Shown here in pieces: positions 1 to 6,456 of a stretch of DNA of 9,408 bases. Every line of letters begins with the position of its first letter. Position 1 is the stretch's first letter. Origin of the DNA: Thermodesulfobacteriota bacterium (GTDB lineage Bacteria; Desulfobacterota; SM23-61); contig JASEHN010000083.1 in assembly GCA_030018715.1 (NCBI GenBank), forward strand, positions 1-9,408. Direction: 5' to 3'. A program made the translations under genes and the position numbers. Below the pieces are notes generated by a model. That model was given only the letters and a program-made list of their open reading frames with translations, was not told where the DNA came from and did not search any database.

Positions 1-219
1 TTCGTAAAAAGCTCCAGATGCAAGGCGCGCAAAACCTGAGGAGTGAAGCGTACTTGCAGGTACGCTGCAACGATTCACCCTGTTAGATAAACCCCAAGAT
101 GGATCTTCCTCTTGGAAGTTAGATCCCCGCCCTATACTTTCAATGCCGAGTCTTTAATCTAACAGGGCGGGGGTGAAGCGCAACCCCGCTCAGAGCGGGA
201 CAGATGGACTTTTTACGAA
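1..219. repeat. Nested inverted-repeat intergenic element (MITE/REP-like candidate)
   Basis: The first 11 bases (TTCGTAAAAAG) are the exact reverse complement of 209-219, and similarity continues a few bases inward, as expected of terminal inverted repeats. Inside are further perfect inverted pairs: 78-88 with 157-167 (11 bp), 125-133 with 164-172 (9 bp), and local hairpins at 48-53/60-65, 105-109/114-118 and 185-190/194-199. No credible protein is encoded. The right end lies 4 bases beyond the stop codon of the minus-strand response regulator, so the structure may also serve as its 3' end, although no T-tract follows a stem. The element may extend left of the window. That it is a mobile or dispersed repeat is inference from its shape. 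Confidence 0.6.
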
Positions 220-223
220 ACCA

Positions 224-1630
224 TCAATCTTCGCGGTCTTCTGCCCGGATGTTGTGTTTACGCATGAGGGCTTGAAAATTTGGGCGGAGCATACCCACTT
301 CTTTGGCAGAACGGGTTACGTTCCAATCATTCCGGGTAAGGGCTCCCAGGACAAAAAGCCTCTCAGCCTCCTCCACGGACTTATCCCTAAGGTGTTTTTT
401 TAAATCCTTGAGTTCTTCGCTGGTCTTGGGAATGTTGAGGGAAATTCCTTCCGGGCTTTCTTGAAGGGATAAGGGGAGATGCCGGAGTTGGATTAACTCC
501 TCATCGGTCATGATAATGACCCGCTCCATGATATTTTCCAGCTCGCGCACGTTTCCCGGCCATGAATAACGCATAAGCATTTCCGCGGCAGCAGGAGAAA
601 TCTTTTTAAGGGCTCTGCCGATCTCCTGACAATATTTCTGGAGAAAATGTTGGGCAAGGAGTGGAATATCTTCCGCTCGCTCCCGTAGGGGGGGGAGATG
701 AATGGGGACAATGTTGAGACGGTAGAAAAGGTCCTCGCGGAATGTCCCTTCCTTAATTTTTTCCCTTAAATCCTTGTTGGTGGCGGCGATCAGACGGATA
801 TCCACCTTTGTCATCTTGGTTCCGCCAACCGGAGTGAATTCTCTCTCCTGAATGAAGCGCAAAAGCTTACTTTGCATGGCTAAGCTGATGTTGCCGATTT
901 CATCTAAAAAGAGGGAGCCTCCATCAGCCACCTCGAAAAGTCCGGGCTTGGTGACGATGGCCCCGGTAAAAGAACCTTTGACGTGGCCGAAGAGTTCGCT
1001 TTCCAGAAGGTTTTCGGAAAGCACGGCACAGTCTACCGGGATGAATTGACGATCTTTCCTTAAGCTGTTGTAATGGAGGGCGCGGGCGATGAGTTCTTTG
1101 CCCGTCCCGCTCTCGCCGGTAATTAACACCGTACTATTCGTTGGAGCAACCCTGGCGATCAGGCGGTAGAGATCCTGCATCTTCTGGCTGCTGCCGACGA
1201 TATTTTCGAAGCGATACTTGGACTGGAGTTCACCACGCAGGTAGAGGTTTTCCAGCATCATGCTCCGGTTATCCAGAGCCTTCTTGACCACCAAGGCTAC
1301 CTGGTCAGGAGTGAAGGGTTTGGGTAAATAATCATAAGCCCCGGCTTTCATGGCCTCCACAGCTGATTCCACTGTGGAAAAGCCGGTGATCATGATCACC
1401 GGGATATGGGGGTGATCGACTTTGATTGCCTGGAGCAGTTCCAGACCGTCCATGCCCGGCATCTTTAAATCGACGATGGCCAGATCAAAATGGTCCTCGG
1501 CAAGGAGTTGCAAGCCTTCTCGGGCGCTGAGGCAGGTTTGGACTTCGTACCCTTCCTCTGTCAGGATACGATAGCAACTGAGGCAGACGATTTCTTCGTC
1601 ATCAACAACCAAGATTTTCGTTGTGGCCAT
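224..1630 (-). CDS. Sigma-54-dependent response regulator, NtrC family
   Basis: A cytoplasmic transcription activator of 468 residues that, once phosphorylated, should drive sigma-54 RNA polymerase at unknown promoters. Domains in order: receiver at about 5-118, with the acidic pair D10/D11, phosphoacceptor D54, T82 and K104; AAA+ domain at about 143-370, with Walker A GESGTGKE at 172-179, a sigma-54-contact loop reading GSFTGA at 219-224 (a common variant of GAFTGA) and Walker B D243-E244; and a Fis-type helix-turn-helix in the last 40 residues. Reading could begin 69 bases upstream at 1699, but the receiver starts directly after the ATG at 1630, so I chose that. It follows its presumed partner kinase by 105 bases on the same strand. 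The family is certain; the target genes are unknown. Confidence 0.95.
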   Translation of the reverse strand: MATTKILVVDDEEIVCLSCYRILTEEGYEVQTCLSAREGLQLLAEDHFDLAIVDLKMPGMDGLELLQAIKVDHPHIPVIMITGFSTVESAVEAMKAGAYDYLPKPFTPDQVALVVKKALDNRSMMLENLYLRGELQSKYRFENIVGSSQKMQDLYRLIARVAPTNSTVLITGESGTGKELIARALHYNSLRKDRQFIPVDCAVLSENLLESELFGHVKGSFTGAIVTKPGLFEVADGGSLFLDEIGNISLAMQSKLLRFIQEREFTPVGGTKMTKVDIRLIAATNKDLREKIKEGTFREDLFYRLNIVPIHLPPLRERAEDIPLLAQHFLQKYCQEIGRALKKISPAAAEMLMRYSWPGNVRELENIMERVIIMTDEELIQLRHLPLSLQESPEGISLNIPKTSEELKDLKKHLRDKSVEEAERLFVLGALTRNDWNVTRSAKEVGMLRPNFQALMRKHNIRAEDRED

Positions 1631-1668
1631 TTTTATTCTTCGGGCGGTATTAAAGCCCCCAAATGATT

Positions 1669-1724
1669 CACCGCAGAGTCGGCGCCCCTCTCCCGCCATG
1701 AGAGAGGGAGCGTTCTCTGCGGTG
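1669..1724. repeat. Long hairpin between kinase and regulator genes
   Basis: A perfect 10-bp inverted repeat (CACCGCAGAG at 1669-1678, its complement at 1715-1724) encloses a 7-bp inner stem (1686-1692 with 1702-1708) and a 9-nt loop. No U-run follows on the minus strand, so it is not a canonical rho-independent terminator. It may be a dispersed intergenic palindrome or a partial processing or attenuation site that lowers regulator expression relative to kinase. Confidence 0.7.
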
Positions 1725-1735
1725 TAGGAAATATT

Positions 1736-3760
1736 TCATAAGGAGGATACATCTTCCGTGGCCTTAAGGGGTAATTTTATAATAAAGGTCGTTCCCTTGC
1801 CCTCTGCACTCTGCACCTCGATTTGTCCGCAATGGCGGTCGATGATTCCATAACTCACGGCCAGGCCCAACCCCGTCCCCTTCTTGTCCGCTTTGGTCGT
1901 AAAAAAAGGATCAAAGATTTTATTTAAATTCTTCTCCGGAATGCCGCATCCCGTATCGGTAAATTTTATTTGCATAAAAGAATCCTCGGGGACGAGGAAG
2001 GTAGTAATGTTTAAGGCCCCCCCGGCTGGCATGGCATCGGCGGCATTCAGAAGGATATTCATGAAGACCTGCTGGATCTGGTTGGTATCCAGAAGGATCA
2101 TGGGGATTTGGGGGTCCAGGTTTTTCATAATACGAATGTTCTGGAAGACCGATTGTCGTTCGATCAGAGTAAGGGTATGCAGGATTAATTCATTGATGTT
2201 GCAGGGTCGTTTCTGCGGCTTGCTCTCCCGGGCAAAATCCAGAAGGCCGCGGACGATGATGGAGACGCGGGTAGTCTCGCGGACGATAAGTTCCAATTCT
2301 TTTTGAAGTTCGGGGTTGTCCTTCAGTTTGCGCATCAGCAGGTGGGAAAAAGTGAGAATCCCCGTGAGAGGGCTGTTGATCTCATGAGCCACGCCTGAAG
2401 CCAGCCGTCCCAGGGAGGCCAGTTTTTCCGATTGCATGAGTTGGCTCTGCATCCTCTTCAGCTGCTGGCTGCGATGTTCCACCTTTTCTTCTAAAGTCCG
2501 GCCGTAATCCTCCAGCTCCTGACGGGCCTGCTTGAGGCGGATGAGCATGTGGTTGAATGATTCGGCCAGTCGCCCGATCTCGTCCTGGGAAGAAATGGAC
2601 AGATCCAGAGAGAGATCGCCCCCCTCGGCAATCTTCCGGGTGGCAAAGACCATTTCTTGCAGGGGTCGAATAATCCCGGTCGTGATGAAAAAGGAAAGCA
2701 GGAGGACGAGAAGCACCCCCAGAACACCAATTCCGAAGAAGCTGTAAACTACTTTGTTGCGCAGGTCGATATAGGGAGCTTCCAGCATGCCCACGTAAAG
2801 TATGCCTACAATCCTGCCCGTAATGTCCCGGATGGGTTCATAGCCCGTGATGTACCAATCCTTGACTACAAAGGCGCGATCTAGCCAGGATTGCCCTTGC
2901 TGAACCACGGCCTCGAAGACTTCCTCCGAAATCCTCGTTCCGATGGCCCGATCTCCTTTTTCATTGAGCACGTTCGTGGAGATGCGCACCCCTCCCTGGA
3001 AAATGGTGGCTGTGCCCATTTCTTTATCTTTGTAATGCCCCTCGCCGTAAAGAAGAGATCGAATTTGATCGACAATCTGGTAATTGCGGTTGAGGAGCGT
3101 TCCTCCATAGAGGACTCCCAGGAGGCGGCCGGAATCATTCAGGACAGGCGCCGCTGCCTTGAGCATCATCCCGGAGGCCTCCTGTCCTGCGGCAGGCTCT
3201 TTGGCTTTGGGGGTGGGCAGAGTGATGATTAAAGCCCTTTCCGCCAGATCACTTCCCTCCTGCTGTAACTCCTCCTGGGAAACAATGGCTGTGAAAGCGG
3301 CAGGTTCACCTTTTAAGGCCTTCTGAATAATCGGATCGGATGACTGGTCATCGCCCTTTTGGAAGGGATGGTGGGTTCTTAAAATGACTTTTCCTTTGGC
3401 GTCTGTCAGGGTGAGAATATCCAGGCCGAATTCTTTGCGGCGATTGCATAAAAATTCTTCTAATTTCTTTATACGCCCGGATTCCAGATAGTCAGGGATG
3501 GTGCGGCCAGAAGCGGTAAGCTGAACTACGTCGCGGATACGGTTTAGTGATTGGTTATAAACCAACCAGGCCGTGCTGAGATCATATTTGACTTTGTTGC
3601 GGGCTTGCAGGATGATGGTGTCAGCGACTAATTTCGTGCCAATCAAAGAAGAGAGAACACCGCCGGCAATGACGATGAAGAGAAAGCTGGAGACGAGCTT
3701 GGTGCGCAAGGAAAGGCGGTTTAGCAAAGAAATTTTGGCAAGAAACCCAAAAAGATTCAT
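1736..3760 (-). CDS. Membrane sensor histidine kinase (Cache-HAMP-HisKA-HATPase)
   Basis: An inner-membrane sensor kinase of 674 residues, presumably the phosphodonor of the downstream NtrC-type regulator. A first membrane helix lies at about 23-42. A periplasmic region to about 335 resembles the Cache_3-Cache_2 fusion domain, with typical stretches such as GTATIFQGGVRIST and DWYITGYEPIRD. A second helix lies at about 340-362, then HAMP and a coiled coil. The phosphoacceptor H459 sits in GVAHEINSPLTGI. The ATPase shows an N box (NILLNAADAM, near 570), a G1 box (DTGCGIPE, near 604) and a G2 box (GTGLGLA, near 628), as in NtrB/AtoS-like kinases. The frame also opens with TTG at 3778, only about 17 bases from the predicted transcript start. 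I prefer the ATG at 3760, although its ribosome site is weak. The ligand is unknown; Cache domains often bind small organic molecules. Confidence 0.93.
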   Translation of the reverse strand: MNLFGFLAKISLLNRLSLRTKLVSSFLFIVIAGGVLSSLIGTKLVADTIILQARNKVKYDLSTAWLVYNQSLNRIRDVVQLTASGRTIPDYLESGRIKKLEEFLCNRRKEFGLDILTLTDAKGKVILRTHHPFQKGDDQSSDPIIQKALKGEPAAFTAIVSQEELQQEGSDLAERALIITLPTPKAKEPAAGQEASGMMLKAAAPVLNDSGRLLGVLYGGTLLNRNYQIVDQIRSLLYGEGHYKDKEMGTATIFQGGVRISTNVLNEKGDRAIGTRISEEVFEAVVQQGQSWLDRAFVVKDWYITGYEPIRDITGRIVGILYVGMLEAPYIDLRNKVVYSFFGIGVLGVLLVLLLSFFITTGIIRPLQEMVFATRKIAEGGDLSLDLSISSQDEIGRLAESFNHMLIRLKQARQELEDYGRTLEEKVEHRSQQLKRMQSQLMQSEKLASLGRLASGVAHEINSPLTGILTFSHLLMRKLKDNPELQKELELIVRETTRVSIIVRGLLDFARESKPQKRPCNINELILHTLTLIERQSVFQNIRIMKNLDPQIPMILLDTNQIQQVFMNILLNAADAMPAGGALNITTFLVPEDSFMQIKFTDTGCGIPEKNLNKIFDPFFTTKADKKGTGLGLAVSYGIIDRHCGQIEVQSAEGKGTTFIIKLPLKATEDVSSL

Positions 3761-3801
3761 TTTTTCTGCGATTTCCAAAATGGATGGCGAATTTGTTTTA
3801 G

Positions 3802-3831
3802 ATTATAAACGCCATCAGGGGGTAAAGTCAA
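3802..3831 (-). promoter_or_regulatory. Sigma-70-type promoter for the kinase-regulator operon
   Basis: Read on the minus strand, TTGACT (3826-3831) is followed after 18 bases by TATAAT (3802-3807). The predicted transcript start, near 3795, leaves a leader of about 35 bases to the ATG at 3760. Sequence and position both fit; there is no experimental support. Confidence 0.7.
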
Positions 3832-3849
3832 TGAAACAGAGGTAATGAA

Positions 3850-3920
3850 ATGGAGGAAGGGGAGAGGGAGGATGAGGAGAAGGGGAGATAGGGAGATGGG
3901 GAGAGAAGCAAGGATGAAGG
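3850..3920 (+). other. Purine-rich G/A tract in the divergent intergenic region
   Basis: About 70 bases are almost wholly purine on the plus strand, with five runs of three or four G at 3859-3862, 3866-3868, 3882-3885, 3891-3893 and 3898-3901. There is no start-to-stop coding sense on either strand. It separates the kinase promoter from the possible promoter of the MoaD-like gene. It could be low-complexity sequence or could form a non-B DNA structure. Confidence 0.6.
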
Positions 3921-3939
3921 AACTTTTAAAGAAAAGAAA

Positions 3940-3970
3940 TTGACTTTTTAAAAAAGGTTGATAATAAATT
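3940..3970 (+). promoter_or_regulatory. Possible promoter for the MoaD-like gene
   Basis: TTGACT at 3940-3945 is followed by AT-rich sequence offering GATAAT (3960-3965, spacer 14, short) or TAAATT (3965-3970, spacer 19, long) as the -10 element. Neither spacing is ideal. The position, 30-60 bases before the ATG at 4001, is right. Confidence 0.4.
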
Positions 3971-4000
3971 TGGATAAAGAGGGAAGGGGGAATTTAGGAC

Positions 4001-4240
4001 ATGAAAGTGGAAGTGAAACTTTTTGCCAATTTTCGGGAATACCTGCCGCCGGGAAGTGATAAATATGCCTGTTGGCTGGAACTGGAAGAGGGAACAACTA
4101 TCAGCCAGGTGCTTATGAAGTTGAAAATTCCAGAGTCTGTGCCGATGATACTGCTGGTGGACGGAATGCAAAGTAAAGTGGAAGATGTCTTACAACCCGG
4201 GGAGGTACTCAGCGTATTCCCCCCAGTTGCTGGCGGGTGA
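4001..4240 (+). CDS. MoaD/ThiS-like ubiquitin-fold sulfur-carrier protein
   Basis: A 79-residue protein with the family's usual length and shape: it opens with a beta strand (MKVEVKLFANFREYLPP), has a central ILLVDG stretch, and ends VFPPVAGG. In MoaD and ThiS the C-terminal Gly-Gly is adenylated by an E1-like enzyme (MoeB or ThiF) and carries sulfur as a thiocarboxylate into molybdopterin or thiazole synthesis. Here no MoaE, MoeB, ThiG or ThiF lies within view, so the pathway cannot be assigned. In anaerobes such orphan copies are often linked to molybdenum or tungsten cofactor enzymes. A G-rich stretch at 3982-3990, about 10 bases before the ATG, is a plausible ribosome site. It is followed by 163 non-coding bases before tolQ, which has its own promoter, so it is probably not functionally part of the Tol operon. 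Confidence 0.85.
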   Translation: MKVEVKLFANFREYLPPGSDKYACWLELEEGTTISQVLMKLKIPESVPMILLVDGMQSKVEDVLQPGEVLSVFPPVAGG

Positions 4241-4335
4241 AGGTCTCCATCAGCACCTCCCTGCCTCATTTTGGCCAACCGTTCCGAATTTACACGTGAA
4301 AATGGAAAGTGAAGGTGGGCAAGGAAACAAGAGGG

Positions 4336-4364
4336 TTGACGGGCGGTTTATTTTTATGTATAAT
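4336..4364 (+). promoter_or_regulatory. Strong sigma-70-type promoter for the tol-pal operon
   Basis: TTGACG at 4336-4341, an exact 17-base spacer and a perfect TATAAT at 4359-4364. The transcript should begin near 4371, some 33 bases before the tolQ start. This is the best promoter match noticed in the window. The rest of 4241-4403 shows no gene and no clear terminator. Confidence 0.8.
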
Positions 4365-4403
4365 TGGAAAAAAGGAATTTTTTCGGCCAGAAAAGGGGGG
4401 TGA

Positions 4404-5171
4404 GTGGATACGATTACTCTATTAAGCTGGGGGCAGCTCTTCCCGGCGGGCACGGGAAGCGGGTTTCGGGGAAGTGTGATAGATATGGTGCTTTACTCAG
4501 GCCCGGTGGTTAAGATTGTCCTCATTATTTTGCTTTTCTTTTCCATTATTTCCTGGGCCATTATCTTCTCTAAATTTCGTCTGATCCGCCGGGCAAACAG
4601 GGAATCCAGGCAGTTCTTGCGCATCTTCTGGGAGGGCAAACAGCTTTCCACGATTTTCGCCGATTCGAAAAAGCTCCGCTACAGTCCTACAGCCGAAGTT
4701 TTCCGGGCCGGATACGTTGAGCTAAATAAGCTCAGTCAAACCACTTCCAACCCGGAAAGTTCCCGGAAAGGCAGCGACTTGACGAATTTGAATATCGAAC
4801 TAAGTGGGGTGGATAATATCAGCCGGGCCACGCGGCAGGCCTCGACCACGGAGTTAACGAAGCTGGAGAGAACCCTGGGGTTCCTGGCTACAACCGGGTC
4901 AACGACCCCCTTCATCGGCCTCTTTGGCACGGTCTGGGGCATCATGGAAGCCTTCCGGGGAATTGGCATACGGGGCTCAGCCACCTTAGCCGTGGTTGCT
5001 CCGGGGATCTCAGAGGCCCTCATTGCCACGGCAGCGGGGCTGGCGGCGGCCATTCCGGCGGTGGTGGCCTATAATTACTACATCAACCGCATCAAGGTGC
5101 TGGGCACGGAGATGGAAAATTTTTCCGCGGAATTGTTGAACATCGTTAAACGGCATTTCCTGAAATCATAA
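4404..5171 (+). CDS. tolQ: TolQ, inner-membrane proton-channel subunit of Tol-Pal
   Basis: TolQ surrounds TolR in the inner-membrane motor that uses the proton gradient to energise TolA (ExbB/MotA family). The 255-residue product has three membrane helices, at about 34-56, 160-185 and 203-226, with a cytoplasmic loop after the first. The signature GLFGTVWGIMEAF lies in helix two and EALIATAAGLAAAIPAV in helix three. T176 and T209 have the same 33-residue spacing as E. coli T145 and T178, which line the proton path. The start is a GTG at 4404 with a good purine ribosome site (4394-4400). An ATG at residue 28 would give the more usual length of 228, so the extra N-terminus is uncertain. tolR begins 32 bases later. 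Identification is secure; the start is less so. Confidence 0.95.
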   Translation: MDTITLLSWGQLFPAGTGSGFRGSVIDMVLYSGPVVKIVLIILLFFSIISWAIIFSKFRLIRRANRESRQFLRIFWEGKQLSTIFADSKKLRYSPTAEVFRAGYVELNKLSQTTSNPESSRKGSDLTNLNIELSGVDNISRATRQASTTELTKLERTLGFLATTGSTTPFIGLFGTVWGIMEAFRGIGIRGSATLAVVAPGISEALIATAAGLAAAIPAVVAYNYYINRIKVLGTEMENFSAELLNIVKRHFLKS

Positions 5172-5203
5172 ATGCCCGGTCATGGCGATCGATAGGAGAA
5201 TTT

Positions 5204-5617
5204 ATGCAGGGGGTGAGAAGCGAAAACCGGCCCATGAGCGAGATTAACGTCGTTCCCCTGGTGGATGTGATCTTAGTCATGTTGATTCTTTTCATGGTTA
5301 CGGCCCCGATGATGCAGCAGGGCATTGATGTGGACCTGCCCCAAACGACTTCTCAGCCCATGGAAGGCCAGGAGGAGCGAGTCGTCATCACCATCAATTC
5401 CAAACGGGAAGTTTTTATCAACCAGGAAAAGGTGGATCTTCTGTTGCTCCGGAGACGGTTGGAGCGGTCAATGGCTGCCAAGCTTAACAGGGAAGTGCTT
5501 CTGCGAGCGGACCGCAGCGTCCCCTATGGGTTTGTGGTTCAGACGATGGCCGAGATCAAAAATGCCGGTATTGAAAAGTTAGGCATGGTCACGGAACCCT
5601 TAGAAGTACACAGATGA
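5204..5617 (+). CDS. tolR: TolR, ExbD-family motor subunit of Tol-Pal
   Basis: TolR is the single-helix partner of TolQ. Its membrane aspartate is protonated during motor cycling, and its periplasmic domain can contact peptidoglycan. The 137-residue protein has a short cytoplasmic start, then one helix at about 17-38 beginning INVVPLVDVILVML, with D21 equivalent to E. coli TolR D23. The soluble ExbD/TolR domain fills the rest, with the familiar VLLRADRSVPYG motif. A clear ribosome site, TAGGAGA, lies at 5193-5199, 4 bases before the ATG. The stop overlaps the tolA start in ATGA, indicating translational coupling. Length is normal for the family (about 140). A paralogous ExbD is the only alternative, and the neighbours argue against it. 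Confidence 0.96.
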   Translation: MQGVRSENRPMSEINVVPLVDVILVMLILFMVTAPMMQQGIDVDLPQTTSQPMEGQEERVVITINSKREVFINQEKVDLLLLRRRLERSMAAKLNREVLLRADRSVPYGFVVQTMAEIKNAGIEKLGMVTEPLEVHR

Positions 5618-6447
5618 AGACCTCGGCAAGCATGGATGTCCTGCGCAGCTACTCGCGCAGTCCTAAAATCGTGAGGATGGTTTTCCTCTCTTTAGCGCTG
5701 CATGTAAAGGTGGTTTCGGCCATGTTTTTCCTCCCTAACCTCGCCTCCAAGAGGACTTTTTACTCTCCGGTATATTCCGTCCGCCTGGTCAATATCCCGC
5801 CGAGTCTGGGCATAGTTAGTGAACCAGCGCCCAGTCGCCCTGCCGAAGTTTTTCCTGCGGTTCCTTCCCGGGTTTCCGAAAAAGCCAAAGTTCTGGAGAA
5901 AGAAAAACCAGTCTCTCTATCCCCTGTCCCCAAAGAGACTCCGGAAAAGAAGATCGCCGAGGCAATCGAACGCGTCCGACAGCGCCAGGAAGGCAAGAGC
6001 ATCGACTCGGCCATCGAGCGCATTCGCAGCGAAAAAGAAACCCGGCAGGTGAGTTCAGCCATCGAGGGCATCCGCAAGCGCGTAACTATCAGCAGTTCCG
6101 GGGCCGTAGAGACAGTCGAGGGGGGAACTGGGGGAATGTCCTCTGGAATTATGTCCATCAAGTTTAAGATCTACTATAGCCTGATCTGGCAGCGCATTCG
6201 CAGTGTCTGGGTTCTACCTGAAGAAGCCCTCGGCGGCAAGAAGAATTTGGAGACCATCATCACCATCCGCATCGCCAAAGATGGTCAGATTGAAGACGTG
6301 CAGTTTGAGAAAAAATCCGGGAACCATTTCCTGGATGAATCCGCCCTGCGGGCCATCAAGAAAGCGAATCCCCTCCCTCCACTGCCCCCCGGAATGGAAG
6401 GAGAAAAACTTGACGTGGGCGTGCGATTTACGCCTTCGGAACTTTGA
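5614..6447 (+). CDS. tolA: TolA/TonB-family energy-transducing protein
   Basis: TolA is anchored in the inner membrane by TolQR and reaches across the periplasm to TolB and Pal. The 277-residue protein has a membrane helix at about 20-41 holding S26-x3-H30, the Ser/His pair conserved in TolA and TonB for coupling to the motor. A Pro/Glu/Lys-rich linker follows (about 70-112), then three consecutive 16-residue units at 113-160, each with AIE at the same place, likely helical. The C-terminal 110 residues form a TonB/TolA C-terminal domain, with a WQRIRSVWVLPEEA-like opening, IRIAKDGQIEDV and the closing DESALRAIKKANPLPPLP. K32 sits inside the predicted helix, which is unusual. At 277 residues it is much shorter than E. 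coli TolA (421), mainly in the helical stalk. Gene order makes TolA the best call over TonB. Confidence 0.92.
   Translation: MKTSASMDVLRSYSRSPKIVRMVFLSLALHVKVVSAMFFLPNLASKRTFYSPVYSVRLVNIPPSLGIVSEPAPSRPAEVFPAVPSRVSEKAKVLEKEKPVSLSPVPKETPEKKIAEAIERVRQRQEGKSIDSAIERIRSEKETRQVSSAIEGIRKRVTISSSGAVETVEGGTGGMSSGIMSIKFKIYYSLIWQRIRSVWVLPEEALGGKKNLETIITIRIAKDGQIEDVQFEKKSGNHFLDESALRAIKKANPLPPLPPGMEGEKLDVGVRFTPSEL
5950..6084 (+). repeat. Three 16-residue (48-bp) repeats in tolA
   Basis: Residues 113-128, 129-144 and 145-160 of TolA align without gaps, with AIE[RG][VI]R at residues 117, 133 and 149. The DNA copies have diverged, so the duplication is old or the pattern is held by selection on a helical stalk. 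Confidence 0.75.
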
Positions 6448-6449
6448 GG
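6446..6449 (+). promoter_or_regulatory. Ribosome binding site that sets the tolB start
   Basis: GAGG, overlapping the tolA stop codon, lies 7 bases before the ATG at 6457 but only 1 base before the in-frame TTG at 6451. Spacing favours the ATG. Confidence 0.6.
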
Positions 6450-6456
6450 CTTGGGT

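Noticed and set aside
185..199. GC-rich hairpin as a terminator for the response regulator
   Set aside because: The stem is short, with a 1-3 nt loop and no T-run on the minus strand, so I keep it only as part of the repeat element.
173..403. Plus-strand open frame of 76 residues over the end of the regulator gene
   Set aside because: It lies opposite the conserved helix-turn-helix coding sequence and runs into the repeat element, with no recognisable protein features.
1631..1699. Longer N-terminus for the response regulator
   Set aside because: It would start inside the intergenic hairpin and add Arg/Gly-rich residues before a receiver that begins normally at the ATG at 1630.
4925..4944. 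TGGCAC resembling half of a sigma-54 promoter
   Set aside because: It lies inside the conserved TolQ second helix, and the required TTGCA-like half at the right spacing is absent.
5760..6161. Minus-strand open frame of 133 residues inside tolA
   Set aside because: It is a shadow of a repetitive coding region, with no family resemblance and no promoter; tolA on the plus strand explains the sequence.
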